Positions 16,844 to 25,764 are shown, counted from the first letter of the stretch. The stretch: DNA of 59,199 bases from Saccharopolyspora sp. NFXS83 (GCF_026241095.1 NZ_JAPFGB010000038.1:1-59199), one strand, 5' to 3'. Numbers and translations are program-made. Notes: generated from the letters alone by a model not told the origin.

Positions 16844-18298
16844 TCAGTAGTCCAAGTCCTCCGCCATGGACCACGGCATCGAGGAACCCCCGTGCGAAGG
16901 CTGCTCGGTGCGGCCCGCGATGGCGGCCTTGCGGACGGCTTCGGCGACGGCCGGGGCGACCGTGGTGTCGAAGACGCTCGGCACGATGAACGACGGGTTG
17001 ACCCGCTCCTCGCCGTCGACGACGTCGGCGATCGCGTTCGAGGCCGCGATCATCATGTCGTCGGTGATCTCGTGGGCGTGCGCGTCGAGCAGTCCGCGGA
17101 AGAAGCCGGGGAACGCGAGCACGTTGTTGATCTGGTTCGGGTAGTCGCTGCGGCCGGTGGCGACGACCTTGGCGTGCTGCTGCGCTTCCAGCGGGTCGAT
17201 CTCCGGGTCCGGGTTGGCCAGCGCGAACACGATCGCGTCGTCGTTCATGGTGGCCACGTCGTCGCCGCTGAGCAGGTTCGGCGCCGACACCCCGATGAAC
17301 ACGTCGGCCCCGTTGACCGCGTCGGACAGGGTGCCGGTGCGCCCGTCCACGTTGGTGCCCGCCGCGATGGAGCGGAGGTTCTCGTCCTCGTCGCCGCGTC
17401 CGTCGTGGACGATGCCGTCGATGTCCACGGCGATGATGTCGGCGGGCTTCTTGTGCTGGAGCAGCCGGATGATCGCCGAGCCCGCGGCACCCACGCCGCA
17501 GACGACGATGCGGCAGTCCTCGATGCTCTTGCCGACGACCCGCAGCGCGTTGCGCAGCGCGCCCAGCACCACGATGGCGGTGCCGTGCTGATCGTCGTGG
17601 AACACGGGGATGTTCAGCTTGTCCCGCAGCCGCGCCTCGATCTCGAAGCAGCGCGGCGCGGCGATGTCCTCCAGGTTGATGCCGCCGTAGACCGGCGCGA
17701 TGAGCTCGACCGCGCGGATGATCTCCTCGGTGTCCTGGGTGTCGAGGCACACCGGCCAGGCGTTGACGCCGGCGAACTTCTTGAACAGCGCCGCCTTGCC
17801 CTCCATCACGGGCAGCGCGGCCTCCGGGCCGATGTTGCCGAGCCCGAGCACGGCGGAGCCGTCGGTGACCACGGCGACCGAGTTCCGCTTGATCGTCAGC
17901 CGCCGGGCGTCCTCGGGGTTCTCGGCGATCGCGGTGCACACCCGCGCCACGCCGGGCGTGTAGGCGCGGGAGAGGTCGTCGCGGTTGGCGAGCGCGACCC
18001 GCGAACTCACCTCGATCTTCCCGCCGAGGTGGACGAGGAAGGTCCGGTCGGAGATCTTGCGGACCTTCACGCCGGGCAGTTCGCCGAGCCGGTCGGTGAT
18101 GTCGCTGGCGTGGTCGGCGGACAGCGCGTTGCAGGTGATGTCCACGACGATGCGGTCGGCGTGCGATTCGACGACGTCGAACGCGGTGATGACGCCGCCC
18201 GCGCGGCCGATGGCGCTGGCGAGGTCGCCCGCCGCGCTGGCCGACGGCGGCGCCTCCACTCGGACCGTGATCGAGTAACCCGGACCTGGAACCGGCAT
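16844..18298 (-). CDS. NAD-type malic enzyme with N-terminal ACT domain
   Basis: The 484-aa protein has an ACT-like regulatory domain (about residues 1-80, [20 protein letters not shown]), then a malic enzyme core: YTPGVARVC, the metal and catalytic region [29 protein letters not shown] and the Rossmann site [16 protein letters not shown]. It decarboxylates malate to pyruvate with reduction of NAD(P). I chose the ATG at 18298 (AGGGG 7 nt upstream) over the GTG two codons earlier. The ACT domain suggests allosteric control by an amino acid or other small ligand. Confidence 0.92.
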   Translation of the reverse strand: MPVPGPGYSITVRVEAPPSASAAGDLASAIGRAGGVITAFDVVESHADRIVVDITCNALSADHASDITDRLGELPGVKVRKISDRTFLVHLGGKIEVSSRVALANRDDLSRAYTPGVARVCTAIAENPEDARRLTIKRNSVAVVTDGSAVLGLGNIGPEAALPVMEGKAALFKKFAGVNAWPVCLDTQDTEEIIRAVELIAPVYGGINLEDIAAPRCFEIEARLRDKLNIPVFHDDQHGTAIVVLGALRNALRVVGKSIEDCRIVVCGVGAAGSAIIRLLQHKKPADIIAVDIDGIVHDGRGDEDENLRSIAAGTNVDGRTGTLSDAVNGADVFIGVSAPNLLSGDDVATMNDDAIVFALANPDPEIDPLEAQQHAKVVATGRSDYPNQINNVLAFPGFFRGLLDAHAHEITDDMMIAASNAIADVVDGEERVNPSFIVPSVFDTTVAPAVAEAVRKAAIAGRTEQPSHGGSSMPWSMAEDLDY

Positions 18299-18501
18299 GG
18301 CCACACCCCTGTCGCGCGCGAAGTTTCAAACTTGACCGCCGGGCCCGAAGCACACCACTCAGGGCTGAGGCAAGATCCGGCGCCCACCAAAGCCATTGAA
18401 CTTCACCCGGCAGAGAAAAAGCCTAGAACTTTCTCAAGTGTGATCGACGTCCGGCACGGTTACCGACGGGTCGGTCTTGACAACGGGGCCCGGACGCACA
18501 A

Positions 18502-18535
18502 CGGCCCCGGATCCGCCGAGCGGGATCCGGGGCCG
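18502..18535 (-). terminator. Terminator hairpin after the 62-aa protein gene
   Basis: The perfect 13-bp stem CGGCCCCGGATCC / GGATCCGGGGCCG has an 8-nt loop. It lies 40 bp downstream of the small minus-strand gene and upstream of malic enzyme. Confidence 0.65.
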
Positions 18536-18575
18536 GGAGCGGTGCGCGCAGCGGCGGACCGCTACTCGCACGAAG

Positions 18576-18764
18576 TCACTTGTTGATCTTGGTGACGGGG
18601 TGCTCGTACGGGAACGTGCCCTCGTCGAAGGGGAACGTGACGTCACCGAACGGCGACAGCGCGCCCTGCTTGTCGGCGACAAGCTCGCTGACCGGGTGCT
18701 CCCCGTCGCCCACGTGCGGCCACGTCGGGTCGATGCGGTCCTTCTTCGCGTTGCCACCGGCCAC
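18576..18764 (-). CDS. Small conserved-looking hypothetical protein
   Basis: The 62-aa soluble, acidic protein contains DPTWPHVGDGEHPVSELV and FPFDEGTFPYEHPVTKINK, rich in aromatic-Pro turns. The GTG start has a strong GGAGG site 6 nt upstream and the gene is closed by its own hairpin, so it is very probably real. It occupies the place of Rv0863 between moaC and the helicase-domain protein, but I cannot confirm homology. The function is unknown. Confidence 0.75.
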   Translation of the reverse strand: MAGGNAKKDRIDPTWPHVGDGEHPVSELVADKQGALSPFGDVTFPFDEGTFPYEHPVTKINK

Positions 18765-18960
18765 GGTGATCCTCCGGAAAGTCGTCGTGGGCGTACGACC
18801 CCCAGTTTGCCCGATCCGGCGGCGCGATCGAACCCCGCCCTACCTGATACGACGCGAATCACCCGACGCCGGACCGCCTGCTCGGCGCACCGGACGCCCG
18901 CCGTGCCTGATCACTCACGATCCGAGGGATGCGCAGGGGGGACTCGGTATCGTGGCGGGG

Positions 18961-21219
18961 ATGGCTTCACTCGCGGACTCCCTGCGGGCACGCGGCGACG
19001 AGGACCTCACGGCCTTGCTGCGCATGCGGCCCGACCTGGCCACGCCCCCGCCAGCGGACACGTCCGTGCTGGCCACCCGCGCGGGGGTGCGCTCGTCGGT
19101 GGCGCGCGCCTGCGAGGACCTGGACTCGTTCGCGCTGTCCACCTTGGAAGCCCTGGTGCTGCTGGACGCGGATTCGGCGCCGGTCGCGCTGGACGCGGTG
19201 GCCGAGATGCTCGGCTCTGGCGTGACCCCGCAGCGGACCCGGCGGGCCGTGGAAGAGCTGCGGCGCCGCGCGCTGGTCTGGGGCGAGGACGCCGAGCTCG
19301 CCGTGGTGCCCACCGCGCGGGAGGCGCTGCCCGCGTTCCCCGCCGGGCTCGGCCGCCCCGCCGACGACCTCACCCCCGATGCCGCCGGCGCCGCGCTCGC
19401 CGAACTCGACGAGCAGGAGCGGGACCTCGTCAGCAAGCTCGCCGGCCCCAGGCCGATCGGGCGCACCAAGGACGCCGGGCGCGGGATCACCGCGGACGAG
19501 GCGACGACGCCCGTGCAGCGGCTGCTCGCGAAGGGCCTGCTGCTGCGCCGCGACGCCGAGACCGTGGAGCTGCCCCGCCAGCTCGCGCTCGCGGTCCGCG
19601 GCGACGACCCGATGGGCCCGGTGGAACCGGAGGAACCGCTGCTCGACCTCGTCGCCCACGATCAGGCCACGGTGGACTCCACCGCCGCCGGCGAGGTGCT
19701 GGAGCTGCTGCGGCACCTGGAGTCGCTGCTGCACCTGTGGAGCGAGGACCCGCCGGACGTGCTGCGCTCCGGCGGCATCGGGGTGCGCGACATCCGCCGC
19801 GCCGCCAAGGAACTCGACGTCGACGAGGCCCGGGTGTCGCTGCTGGTCGAGCTGGCGGTGGCCGCGAACCTCATCGCCGCCACCGACGGCGGCGAACCGC
19901 AGTGGACGCTCACCTACGCCGCCGACACGTGGCTCGCTTCGGGTCCGGAGCAGCGGTGGGCGCCGCTGGCGAAGAGCTGGGTGGACCTGCCCCGGCTACC
20001 GGGCCTGATCGGGGCGCGCGACGAGAAGGACCGGCTGCTGGGCCCGTTGTCCGAGGAGTTGCGCCGCCCGCTGGCGCCGCGCGACCGGCACCGGATCCTG
20101 GGCCTGCTCGACGAACTCCCCGGCGGTCACGGGGTGCGCGACGCCGACGAGGCGGCGGCCGTGCTGGCCTGGCGCGCCCCGCGCCGCGGCGGGCGGCTGC
20201 GCGACGACCTGGTGCGCTGGACGCTGCGGGAGGCGACGGCGCTGGGCGTCGTCGCGCTGGGCGCGCTGTCGAGCGCCGGGCGCGCGGTGCTGTTCGACGA
20301 CGCGAGCACGGCGGCGCAGGTGCTCACCTCGGCGCTGCCGGAACCGCTGGACCACGTGCTGGTGCAGGCGGACCTGACGGTCGTCGCGCCCGGCAGGCTG
20401 GAACCGGAGCTGGCCGCGGACATGAACCTCGTGGCCGATGTGGAATCCGCGGGCAGCGCCACCGTCTACCGGGTCGGCGAGAGCAGCGTGCGCCGCGCGC
20501 TGGACGCGGGCCGCGGCGCCGACGAGCTGCACGCGCTGTTCCGCGACCGGTCCCGCACCCCCATCCCGCAAGGCTTGACGTACCTGATCGACGACGTGGC
20601 GCGCAGGCACGGCAGGCTCCGGGCGGGAACCGCATCGGCCTTCTTGCGCTGCGACGATTCGGTGCTGCTGGCAGAAGTGCTGGCCAGCCCCGGCATCGGC
20701 GAGCTGGAACTGCGCCGCATCGCACCCACCGTGCTGGTGAGCCCGCTACCGCTGGTGGAGGTGCTGGACGGCTTGCGCGCCGCCGGTTTCGCCCCCGCCG
20801 CCGAAGGCCCCGACGGCCAGATCCTGGACCTGCGCTCCGACGGCCACCGGGTGCGCGGTCGCGGCAAGGCCGCCCAGCAGCCGGTGCTGCCCACCCCGCC
20901 CGGCGAGGAGCAGCTCGCGGAACTCATCGCGCAGGTGCGCTCCGGTGACCGCGCGGGCTCGGTCCGCAGGGGCAGCGCCATGAGCCCCGAACGCGGCAGG
21001 CCCAGCGCCGAGGCGACCTTGCGCCTGCTGCGAGACGCCGCCGCGCAGCAGCGCAGCGTGTGGCTCGGCTTCGTCAACTCCAACGGAGTCTCCAGCCAGG
21101 TCGTCGTGCAACCCGTCAGCGTCGGCGGCGGAGTCCTGCAAGGAGTCGACAGGGGCAGCGGCGAACCGGGAAGATTCCCCTTGCACCGCATCACATCCGT
21201 AGCGGTCGTGGAGGACTGA
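18961..21219 (+). CDS. Helicase-associated (XPB/Ssl2-like) domain protein, Rv0862c type
   Basis: The 752-aa protein starts MASLADSLRARGDEDLTALL and contains winged-helix-like segments in its first 120 residues. Its C-terminal half carries the XPB/Ssl2-associated region (VQADLTVVAPGRLEPELAADM, RVGESSVRRALDAGRGADELHALF, PIPQGLTYLIDDVARRHGRLR). No Walker motifs are present, so it is not itself a helicase. In mycobacteria this gene adjoins the XPB helicase (Rv0862c-Rv0861c), which suggests a DNA-repair partner role. Here XPB is about 20.7 kb away on the same strand. ATG 18961 was chosen; GTG 18952, behind AGGGGGG, is an alternative. Confidence 0.85.
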   Translation: MASLADSLRARGDEDLTALLRMRPDLATPPPADTSVLATRAGVRSSVARACEDLDSFALSTLEALVLLDADSAPVALDAVAEMLGSGVTPQRTRRAVEELRRRALVWGEDAELAVVPTAREALPAFPAGLGRPADDLTPDAAGAALAELDEQERDLVSKLAGPRPIGRTKDAGRGITADEATTPVQRLLAKGLLLRRDAETVELPRQLALAVRGDDPMGPVEPEEPLLDLVAHDQATVDSTAAGEVLELLRHLESLLHLWSEDPPDVLRSGGIGVRDIRRAAKELDVDEARVSLLVELAVAANLIAATDGGEPQWTLTYAADTWLASGPEQRWAPLAKSWVDLPRLPGLIGARDEKDRLLGPLSEELRRPLAPRDRHRILGLLDELPGGHGVRDADEAAAVLAWRAPRRGGRLRDDLVRWTLREATALGVVALGALSSAGRAVLFDDASTAAQVLTSALPEPLDHVLVQADLTVVAPGRLEPELAADMNLVADVESAGSATVYRVGESSVRRALDAGRGADELHALFRDRSRTPIPQGLTYLIDDVARRHGRLRAGTASAFLRCDDSVLLAEVLASPGIGELELRRIAPTVLVSPLPLVEVLDGLRAAGFAPAAEGPDGQILDLRSDGHRVRGRGKAAQQPVLPTPPGEEQLAELIAQVRSGDRAGSVRRGSAMSPERGRPSAEATLRLLRDAAAQQRSVWLGFVNSNGVSSQVVVQPVSVGGGVLQGVDRGSGEPGRFPLHRITSVAVVED

Positions 21220-21378
21220 TGACCGGCTCGACTCCGTCGGGGGAGCGGGCCGTTCGACGGATGGGATCGGCGAAGAAGGCCTTCACCCCAGATGCGTGCC
21301 GGGACGTGGCTCCGGTTGAAATTCACTCGTCGTCGAGGCGGGCGTCCGCGCCGGACGACCGCCGCTTCGCCAGGACGA

Positions 21379-21972
21379 TCACCGCAGTTTGAGCTTGTCG
21401 AGGGCCTTCGGGTTGGTCTTCGCGCCTCGGTTCACCGAGTGGGCGATTCCGTTGTAGACCAGGTCCCACAAGTCCCGGTTCGCCTGGATCTCCCGCAGGT
21501 TGATGGAGAGCTCGGTGCCCTTCCGGTCCGCGAGCTCCAGATCCCATGACAGGCCTCCGCTGGTCCCGACGACCTGCACCTTCGTCAGCTCGTACACGTC
21601 GACGTGCCCGCCCTTCACCGCGAACCAGTCGGCACCGGCGGAGATTCCGATCCGACGGCCCAGGAAGTACCAGAGCACCGGTGGTGCGGCGACGAAAATC
21701 CACAGCGCGGGCATCGTCCACATCCAGCTGAATCCCCAGTCCCGCAGACAGCCGAACGCGAAGATGAGGATGGAGACGAAGAAACCCCCGATGACCGAGT
21801 TCGTCACCGATCCCTGGTGCCATTCGAGCACCGGACCGCGCGTTTCGGGCGAGGCCGGGTACTTCGCCTTCGACGGGCTCCGGCGGTCGCCGCCGTAATC
21901 ACCGGCAACCGGCGCCCTCGATGGACGCGGGTCACCCGTCTGCGGGTTCGGCTTAGGAGACACTTCAGGCAA
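21379..21972 (-). CDS. Membrane protein with two helices, unknown; possible immunity or accessory protein of the T7SS-like cluster
   Basis: The 197-aa product has a Pro/Arg-rich cytoplasmic-type N terminus (1-55), two membrane helices (about 58-77 and 83-105) and a C-terminal soluble domain of alternating strands (YELTKVQVVGTSGGLSWDLELADRKG) that resembles a PH-like fold. The start is a TTG at 21972 with AGGAAGG about 10 nt upstream; a GTG three codons in is possible. It is the last gene of the minus-strand cluster that encodes EspC/WXG-like proteins. The role is not known. Confidence 0.6.
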   Translation of the reverse strand: MPEVSPKPNPQTGDPRPSRAPVAGDYGGDRRSPSKAKYPASPETRGPVLEWHQGSVTNSVIGGFFVSILIFAFGCLRDWGFSWMWTMPALWIFVAAPPVLWYFLGRRIGISAGADWFAVKGGHVDVYELTKVQVVGTSGGLSWDLELADRKGTELSINLREIQANRDLWDLVYNGIAHSVNRGAKTNPKALDKLKLR

Positions 21973-22010
21973 CTCTGATCGGCCTTCCTGGAATTGGACA
22001 CTAAGACTGG

Positions 22011-22625
22011 TCAGTCCGGCCAGAACTCGTCAACCGCGAACCCAACCCCCACCCCGACGAGGCCACCGACCACAACCCCGACCGGGCCACCGACCGCAGC
22101 GCCGACGATCGCGCCGGACCCGAACGAGGCGCCACCACCGGCAATGGCCTGGCCTGGATCTTTCCCGGACTCAACGTCGTACCAGACACCGAACCCCGTG
22201 ATCAGGCCTCCGACGATCGGCAGCTTCGAACCAACCTTGGTGGCACCTTTGAGAATGGGGCTTCCCGTCTTCACCGGCTTAGGCACGATCTTTGTGTCGA
22301 TCGCCCTGATCCCCGCCTTCACCCGGTCCGGGAAGCGGTCGACCACCCTGGCCGCGCGGGTTGCCGCTGCGTCGTCCAGTGCGGCTTTGGCGTTTACCTC
22401 GTTGGTGACCTGGATGGCGATGGCCTTGGACCGGTTGGCGAAGCTGAGGTCGGTGCTCGCGGCGAGCTTCGACGCCCGTGCGGCCTTGTCCATCGCCACT
22501 TCGGCGAACTCCTTGAACTTGCTGGTCCGCACCGCCACTGCGGCGGTGGCACCGCTGGTCATGTCGGTGAGGGTCAGTGCCAGCTTCGCCGGGTCGAAGG
22601 TGCCGGACAGGAAACGCACCAGCAC
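22011..22625 (-). CDS. Glycine-zipper C-terminal part of a secreted T7SS-like protein, probably severed from the upstream ORF
   Basis: The 204-aa frame is Ala/Lys-rich and helical in its first half. It ends in a glycine-zipper hydrophobic stretch (AGGGASFGSGAIVGAAVGGP, then VGVVVGGLVGVGVG) typical of membrane-inserting toxin or colicin-like tails. It continues, in the same frame, the ORF at 22683-23150, from which only a TAA separates it. The 19 codons between are coding-like (QASQIVKEAKKKETDSQ). The GTG at 22625 is a weak start without a well-spaced ribosome site. It may be the 3' half of one broken gene. Confidence 0.55.
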   Translation of the reverse strand: MLVRFLSGTFDPAKLALTLTDMTSGATAAVAVRTSKFKEFAEVAMDKAARASKLAASTDLSFANRSKAIAIQVTNEVNAKAALDDAAATRAARVVDRFPDRVKAGIRAIDTKIVPKPVKTGSPILKGATKVGSKLPIVGGLITGFGVWYDVESGKDPGQAIAGGGASFGSGAIVGAAVGGPVGVVVGGLVGVGVGFAVDEFWPD

Positions 22626-22682
22626 GTGCTGGGAATCGGTCTCCTTCTTCTTGGCCTCCTTGACGATCTGGCTCGCTTGCGC

Positions 22683-23150
22683 TTAGGCCTGCGCCTTCTT
22701 CTCGAAGGCCGCAGCCGCCTGGGCCGCTGCTGCTCGGTCCTGCTTCTGCTGTGGCGTGGCAGGACGGTCGGCGGGCAGCACCTCAGGCGTCGCGGGCGCT
22801 GGACCGGGTTCCTGGATCTCGTAGCCCTTGATCGCCAGTCCGCCTTCGGTGGCGACGTCACGGGCGCGCTGCATCTGAGTTCGGACGGTGCGCAAGTCGT
22901 CGGCGTGCGTTTCCAGCGCGCCGCAGGTGTCGGTCAACGATCCGGCCAAGTTGTCGACGATCTTCCCCGCCTGGTCGAGCACCGCTCGGAACGAGCCCCC
23001 CGCCTGCTCGTGCCAACCGGCCTCGGAATCGCCGCGCACCCCGTGAATCTCGTCGCCCGTAGTGTCGGCGTGCTCGGCCTGTCCGCGCAGCCAGCCGCAG
23101 GTCGCGGTCAGGCTGTCGGGGTCCCCTTTTACTTCGGTGTTGAGTCCCAC
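22683..23150 (-). CDS. WXG/ESX-like secreted protein, N-terminal part
   Basis: The 155-aa product shows the helical ESX-like pattern: GDPDSLTATCGWLRGQAEHA, then a central GW (DSEAGWHEQAGGSFRAVLDQA) in place of WXG, then a second long helix and a Pro-rich linker into an Ala/Lys helix ending FEKKAQA. Proteins of this kind are type VII secretion substrates. The TAA stop lies inside what reads as a continuous helix carried on in the same frame to 22011. It follows the EspC-like gene after 14 nt. Confidence 0.65.
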   Translation of the reverse strand: MGLNTEVKGDPDSLTATCGWLRGQAEHADTTGDEIHGVRGDSEAGWHEQAGGSFRAVLDQAGKIVDNLAGSLTDTCGALETHADDLRTVRTQMQRARDVATEGGLAIKGYEIQEPGPAPATPEVLPADRPATPQQKQDRAAAAQAAAAFEKKAQA

Positions 23151-23164
23151 GGCCTCCCCCTTCG

Positions 23165-23461
23165 CTAACGTGGCTGCTCGGCTTGCAGCTGCTGCGCTTT
23201 GAACGCGACCGCCTGCTCGTAATCGGTCTCGACGTAGACGGCGCGGCTCTCCGCCACGGCATCGCCCAGAGCGCCCACGTCCACGACGGCGTTGCCCAAC
23301 GCCTCAGCCAGCACGGCGATCGCGCCGTCGACTGCGCCGGTCACCGCGCCGGCCCGCGTTTCCGGCGGTTCGGAAGCTCCGCCTTCAAGATCCGCACTCG
23401 CACCGCGCAGCTTCGAGGCGAGCCCGGCCAGTAGCGCCGGATCGGCGTGCAGCCCGCTCAT
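23165..23461 (-). CDS. EspC-like ESX secretion-associated protein
   Basis: The 98-aa helical protein starts MSGLHADPALLAGLASKLRG and continues through an Ala-rich helical hairpin to an ESRAVYVETDYEQA tail, which contains a YxxxD-like (YVETD) secretion motif. This fits the EspC/DUF2580 family of small T7SS partners. Its ATG overlaps the stop of the upstream reading frame (ATGA, 23458-23461), showing that the upstream gene once ran to this point. Confidence 0.72.
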   Translation of the reverse strand: MSGLHADPALLAGLASKLRGASADLEGGASEPPETRAGAVTGAVDGAIAVLAEALGNAVVDVGALGDAVAESRAVYVETDYEQAVAFKAQQLQAEQPR

Positions 23462-23976
23462 CGCGTCCCCTCTTGGTAGCGGGTGCGACGCTCATCCACC
23501 GGCAGCGCCGCATCCCAGAGGATCACGTCCGCTCCCGAACGAACGCGGAGATCATCGATCTGATGTCCGCGCACCGCGACCCAGGCTTGTCCGTCGCCTC
23601 AGCCGTCCACGAGTTCGCGCAGCGAAGTGAACGCGAGCAACGCACGGTCGCCTTGCGCCGTGTCCCGAAGTTCCAGCGTCACTTCCTCGTCCTGCCGGGT
23701 GGTTCGCTGGGACGGCAGGTAGACCGTTTCCGGTACGTGTTCCTCGGCTTCGTCGGACTCGATGTGCTCGGCTCCGAACACTGCCGGTGCCGCCTGCTCG
23801 TGTTCCCGCATCACGTGCCGGTCGCCATAAACCACGAACGCGTCTCCCTCCCCTATCGGCGCGTCTCGCGCACGATATCGGCCGTACCAGGCGGTTTGCG
23901 GCGCCTCCCCACGCCTCACCTGATCAGCCCAGCGAAACAGTTCCACCGTGGTGTGGATCAGCTTCGCGGCGCGCAT
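23458..23976 (-). pseudogene. SseB/SAV_915-like protein interrupted by an in-frame TGA
   Basis: The frame encodes residues up to EEVTLELRDTAQGDRALLAF followed by TSLRELVDG, then a TGA at 23599-23601. It continues without another stop for 46 codons (GDGQAWVAVRGHQ, IDDLRVRSGADVILWDAALP) to a TGA overlapping the EspC start. SAV_915/SseB-like proteins, as I recall them, have Cys at or near this point (LV-x-CG), so a TGC to TGA change would explain it. The shortened 125-aa product would lack the second half of the fold. The start is uncertain; ATG at 23976 has no clear ribosome site and an internal GTG/ATG near 23815 is possible. Confidence 0.65.
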
Positions 23977-24000
23977 TCGCGATACGGGAACGCCAGCCCG

Positions 24001-24111
24001 TCAAGAGACTTCGGGGTCGATATCAGGGCCGATACCGCTGGTGAGGACGTCGGTTTCCACGCGGGAAGGAATGGGCGGGCCGACGGGGGCAGGATCGTCA
24101 GGGGCGGCCAT
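24001..24111 (-). CDS. Very small protein (36 aa), unknown
   Basis: This short frame starts MAAPDDPAPVGPPIPSRVET and ends GIGPDIDPEVS. It is acidic and Pro-rich. The ATG has a near-perfect AAGGAG site 5 nt upstream, and the frame lies in line between the 78-aa gene and the interrupted SAV_915-like gene on the same strand, so it is probably translated. No family is recognised. Confidence 0.55.
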   Translation of the reverse strand: MAAPDDPAPVGPPIPSRVETDVLTSGIGPDIDPEVS

Positions 24112-24230
24112 GCGGGCTCCTTCTGCGGCGTAGGCGGGGAGCCCGGCCCTCGCGCCGGGGAACGCGAGGGCCGGGCGAACGGTCCGATGCCGGTCGGGGA
24201 AGGGGAGGCGACATCGGACCGGGTCTGGGG

Positions 24231-24467
24231 TCAGGTCGGCCAGGTCGGGGCGGAGCCCGCGGTCTGCTCGGCGGGGTGCGAGCCGAGGTTCAGGCAAGTC
24301 GCGCAGAGCTCGCGGAGGTCGCGCGGGGCATCGAGCCTGCGGTGTACCGGGCCGCGCACGAAGTGGCCGCACTCGCCGATCGCCGAACCGCTGCCGGTGA
24401 TGCCGATGATGCGGTGCCAGTGCGGCTCGTAGGCAGCGGCCATCCAGCCGAAATCTCGCACGGTCAC
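24231..24467 (-). CDS. Small cysteine-containing hypothetical protein
   Basis: The 78-aa product includes WHRIIGITGSGSAIGECGHF and a C-x(2)-C pair in LCATCLNLGSH, which with ECGHF could bind a metal. The GTG at 24467 has AAGGAG 6 nt upstream, better than the ATG at 24488. It is the first gene of the minus-strand T7SS-like cluster and is divergent from the XRE-DUF5753 gene. Function unknown. Confidence 0.65.
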   Translation of the reverse strand: MTVRDFGWMAAAYEPHWHRIIGITGSGSAIGECGHFVRGPVHRRLDAPRDLRELCATCLNLGSHPAEQTAGSAPTWPT

Positions 24468-24715
24468 GCGAAACTCCTTTGTCCGCAATGCTTTCTCGGC
24501 TTGATCGAACTCGGATCAACGGCTCGGGATCACCCGAGGTGGATGCGGCTCCGGCGCCGGTGCAGCTCTCGCCAGTAGCGGCGAGAGCGCTGCCGAGCCC
24601 GCCATCTCGACCAGGTTTCGACCATGAACGAAACGTATCTGTTTGAAATTTCATTCGGCAATCGCTCGATCGAGCGATCATGATCCGGGAACGTTTCGTG
24701 GCAAGATCCGCGGGC

Positions 24716-25564
24716 ATGAACAACTCCTGGCCCGCCGTCCGCCGCGTGCAGGTCGGCCTGATCCTCCGGAACCTGCGGCGCGAATCCGGGGTGAAACCGA
24801 AGGAGATCGCCGAACGGCTCGACTGGTATCCGAGCAAGCTGACGAAGGTCGAACGCGGCGATCTCACCGTCTCGGCGGCGGAGGTCGACGTACTGCTCGG
24901 CATGTTCGGCGTCACCGAAAGCGAGGACACCGCCCGGCTTCGCGCACTGGCCAAGGAAGCCCGGCGACGTGATCAGCCGGCGCGGGTGCCGGACTGGGCA
25001 GCCACCTACGTGGCGTTGGAAGGTGCGGCGGCGGAGCTGAAGGTCTACGACACCGAACTGGTCCCCACGGTCTTGCAAACCGAGGACTACGCGCGAGCAG
25101 TGCTTTCAAATCCGCTCGACGAGACGGTCGATCCGGAACCGGCTGTGGCAGAAAGGAAAACCAGGTCCGCGCGCCTGCTGGCATCGGACGGCCCTACGGT
25201 GTGGGTCGTGCTCGGCGAAGCTGTGCTGCGCCGCGTGGTCGGCGGAACGAAGGTGCTACGGGAGCAGCTACAGCATCTTCGGAAGTCCGCGGCGAAGCCG
25301 AACGTCACCGTGCAGATCTTGCCGTTCTCGGCTGGGGAGCACATCGCTCTGGGAAGTTCGTTTCGGCTGATCACGCTTGCCGAGCCACCGGCGACGTTCG
25401 TGTACTCCGAAGGCTTGACCGGAGCCGAATACATGGACAAGCCTGTGCACACCGAAGCGCACGCGCAAGCGTTCGACAACCTGCGCATGGTGGCGGCTTC
25501 GGACCGGCAGACGGCCCGCATGCTGGATCAGCGGGTCAAGGAGTTAAAGCAAGCGACGGAGTGA
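24716..25564 (+). CDS. XRE-family regulator with DUF5753 (Scr1-type TA-like antitoxin domain)
   Basis: The 282-aa protein has an N-terminal helix-turn-helix (about residues 10-65, LRRESGVKPKEIAERLDWYP) and a C-terminal DUF5753 domain (YVALEGAAAELKVYDTELVP, VLGEAVLRRVVGG, VTVQILPFSAGEH). These actinomycete regulators occur by the dozen, paired with a DUF397 protein; the pair has been described as toxin-antitoxin-like in Streptomyces. ATG 24716 gives the usual family start. The AT-richer space upstream, with the inverted pair CGAAACGT / ACGTTTCG near 24629 and 24691, is a candidate operator shared with the divergent T7SS-like cluster. Confidence 0.88.
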   Translation: MNNSWPAVRRVQVGLILRNLRRESGVKPKEIAERLDWYPSKLTKVERGDLTVSAAEVDVLLGMFGVTESEDTARLRALAKEARRRDQPARVPDWAATYVALEGAAAELKVYDTELVPTVLQTEDYARAVLSNPLDETVDPEPAVAERKTRSARLLASDGPTVWVVLGEAVLRRVVGGTKVLREQLQHLRKSAAKPNVTVQILPFSAGEHIALGSSFRLITLAEPPATFVYSEGLTGAEYMDKPVHTEAHAQAFDNLRMVAASDRQTARMLDQRVKELKQATE

Positions 25565-25566
25565 CC

Positions 25567-25764
25567 ATGGCTGACCTCAACAGCAGGACTTGGCGCAAGG
25601 CAACGAGATCGCAAGGCGCCGACAACTGCGTCGAGGTCGCTCTCTCCGGCTCCACCACGGCGATTCGGGACAGCAAAGCTCCCGAGGCCGGGCACCTGAC
25701 CGCGAATTCCGCGCAGTGGGCGGTGTTCCTCAACGCGCTCAAGAGCGGCGCGCTGGACGGCTGA
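25567..25764 (+). CDS. DUF397-domain protein
   Basis: The 65-aa protein has the DUF397 hallmarks: TWRKATRSQGADNCVEVAL, then TTAIRDSKAPEAGHL and the C-terminal WAVFLNALKSGALDG. It begins 2 nt after the stop of the XRE-DUF5753 gene, with which it forms the standard pair. DUF397 proteins (Scr2-like) are thought to be the partner or toxin-like component of that regulator. Confidence 0.88.
   Translation: MADLNSRTWRKATRSQGADNCVEVALSGSTTAIRDSKAPEAGHLTANSAQWAVFLNALKSGALDG

Noticed and set aside
15575-18586. 1003-codon plus-strand open frame
   Set aside because: It is antisense to moaBE, moaC and malic enzyme and gives Arg/Asp/Val/His-rich sequence with no domain; it is a shadow caused by high GC.
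23599-23601. Selenocysteine codon
   Set aside because: A TGA at a possible Cys position can suggest Sec, but the family is not a known selenoprotein, no selenocysteine genes are in the window and a neighbouring gene carries a TAA interruption, so nonsense mutation is simpler.
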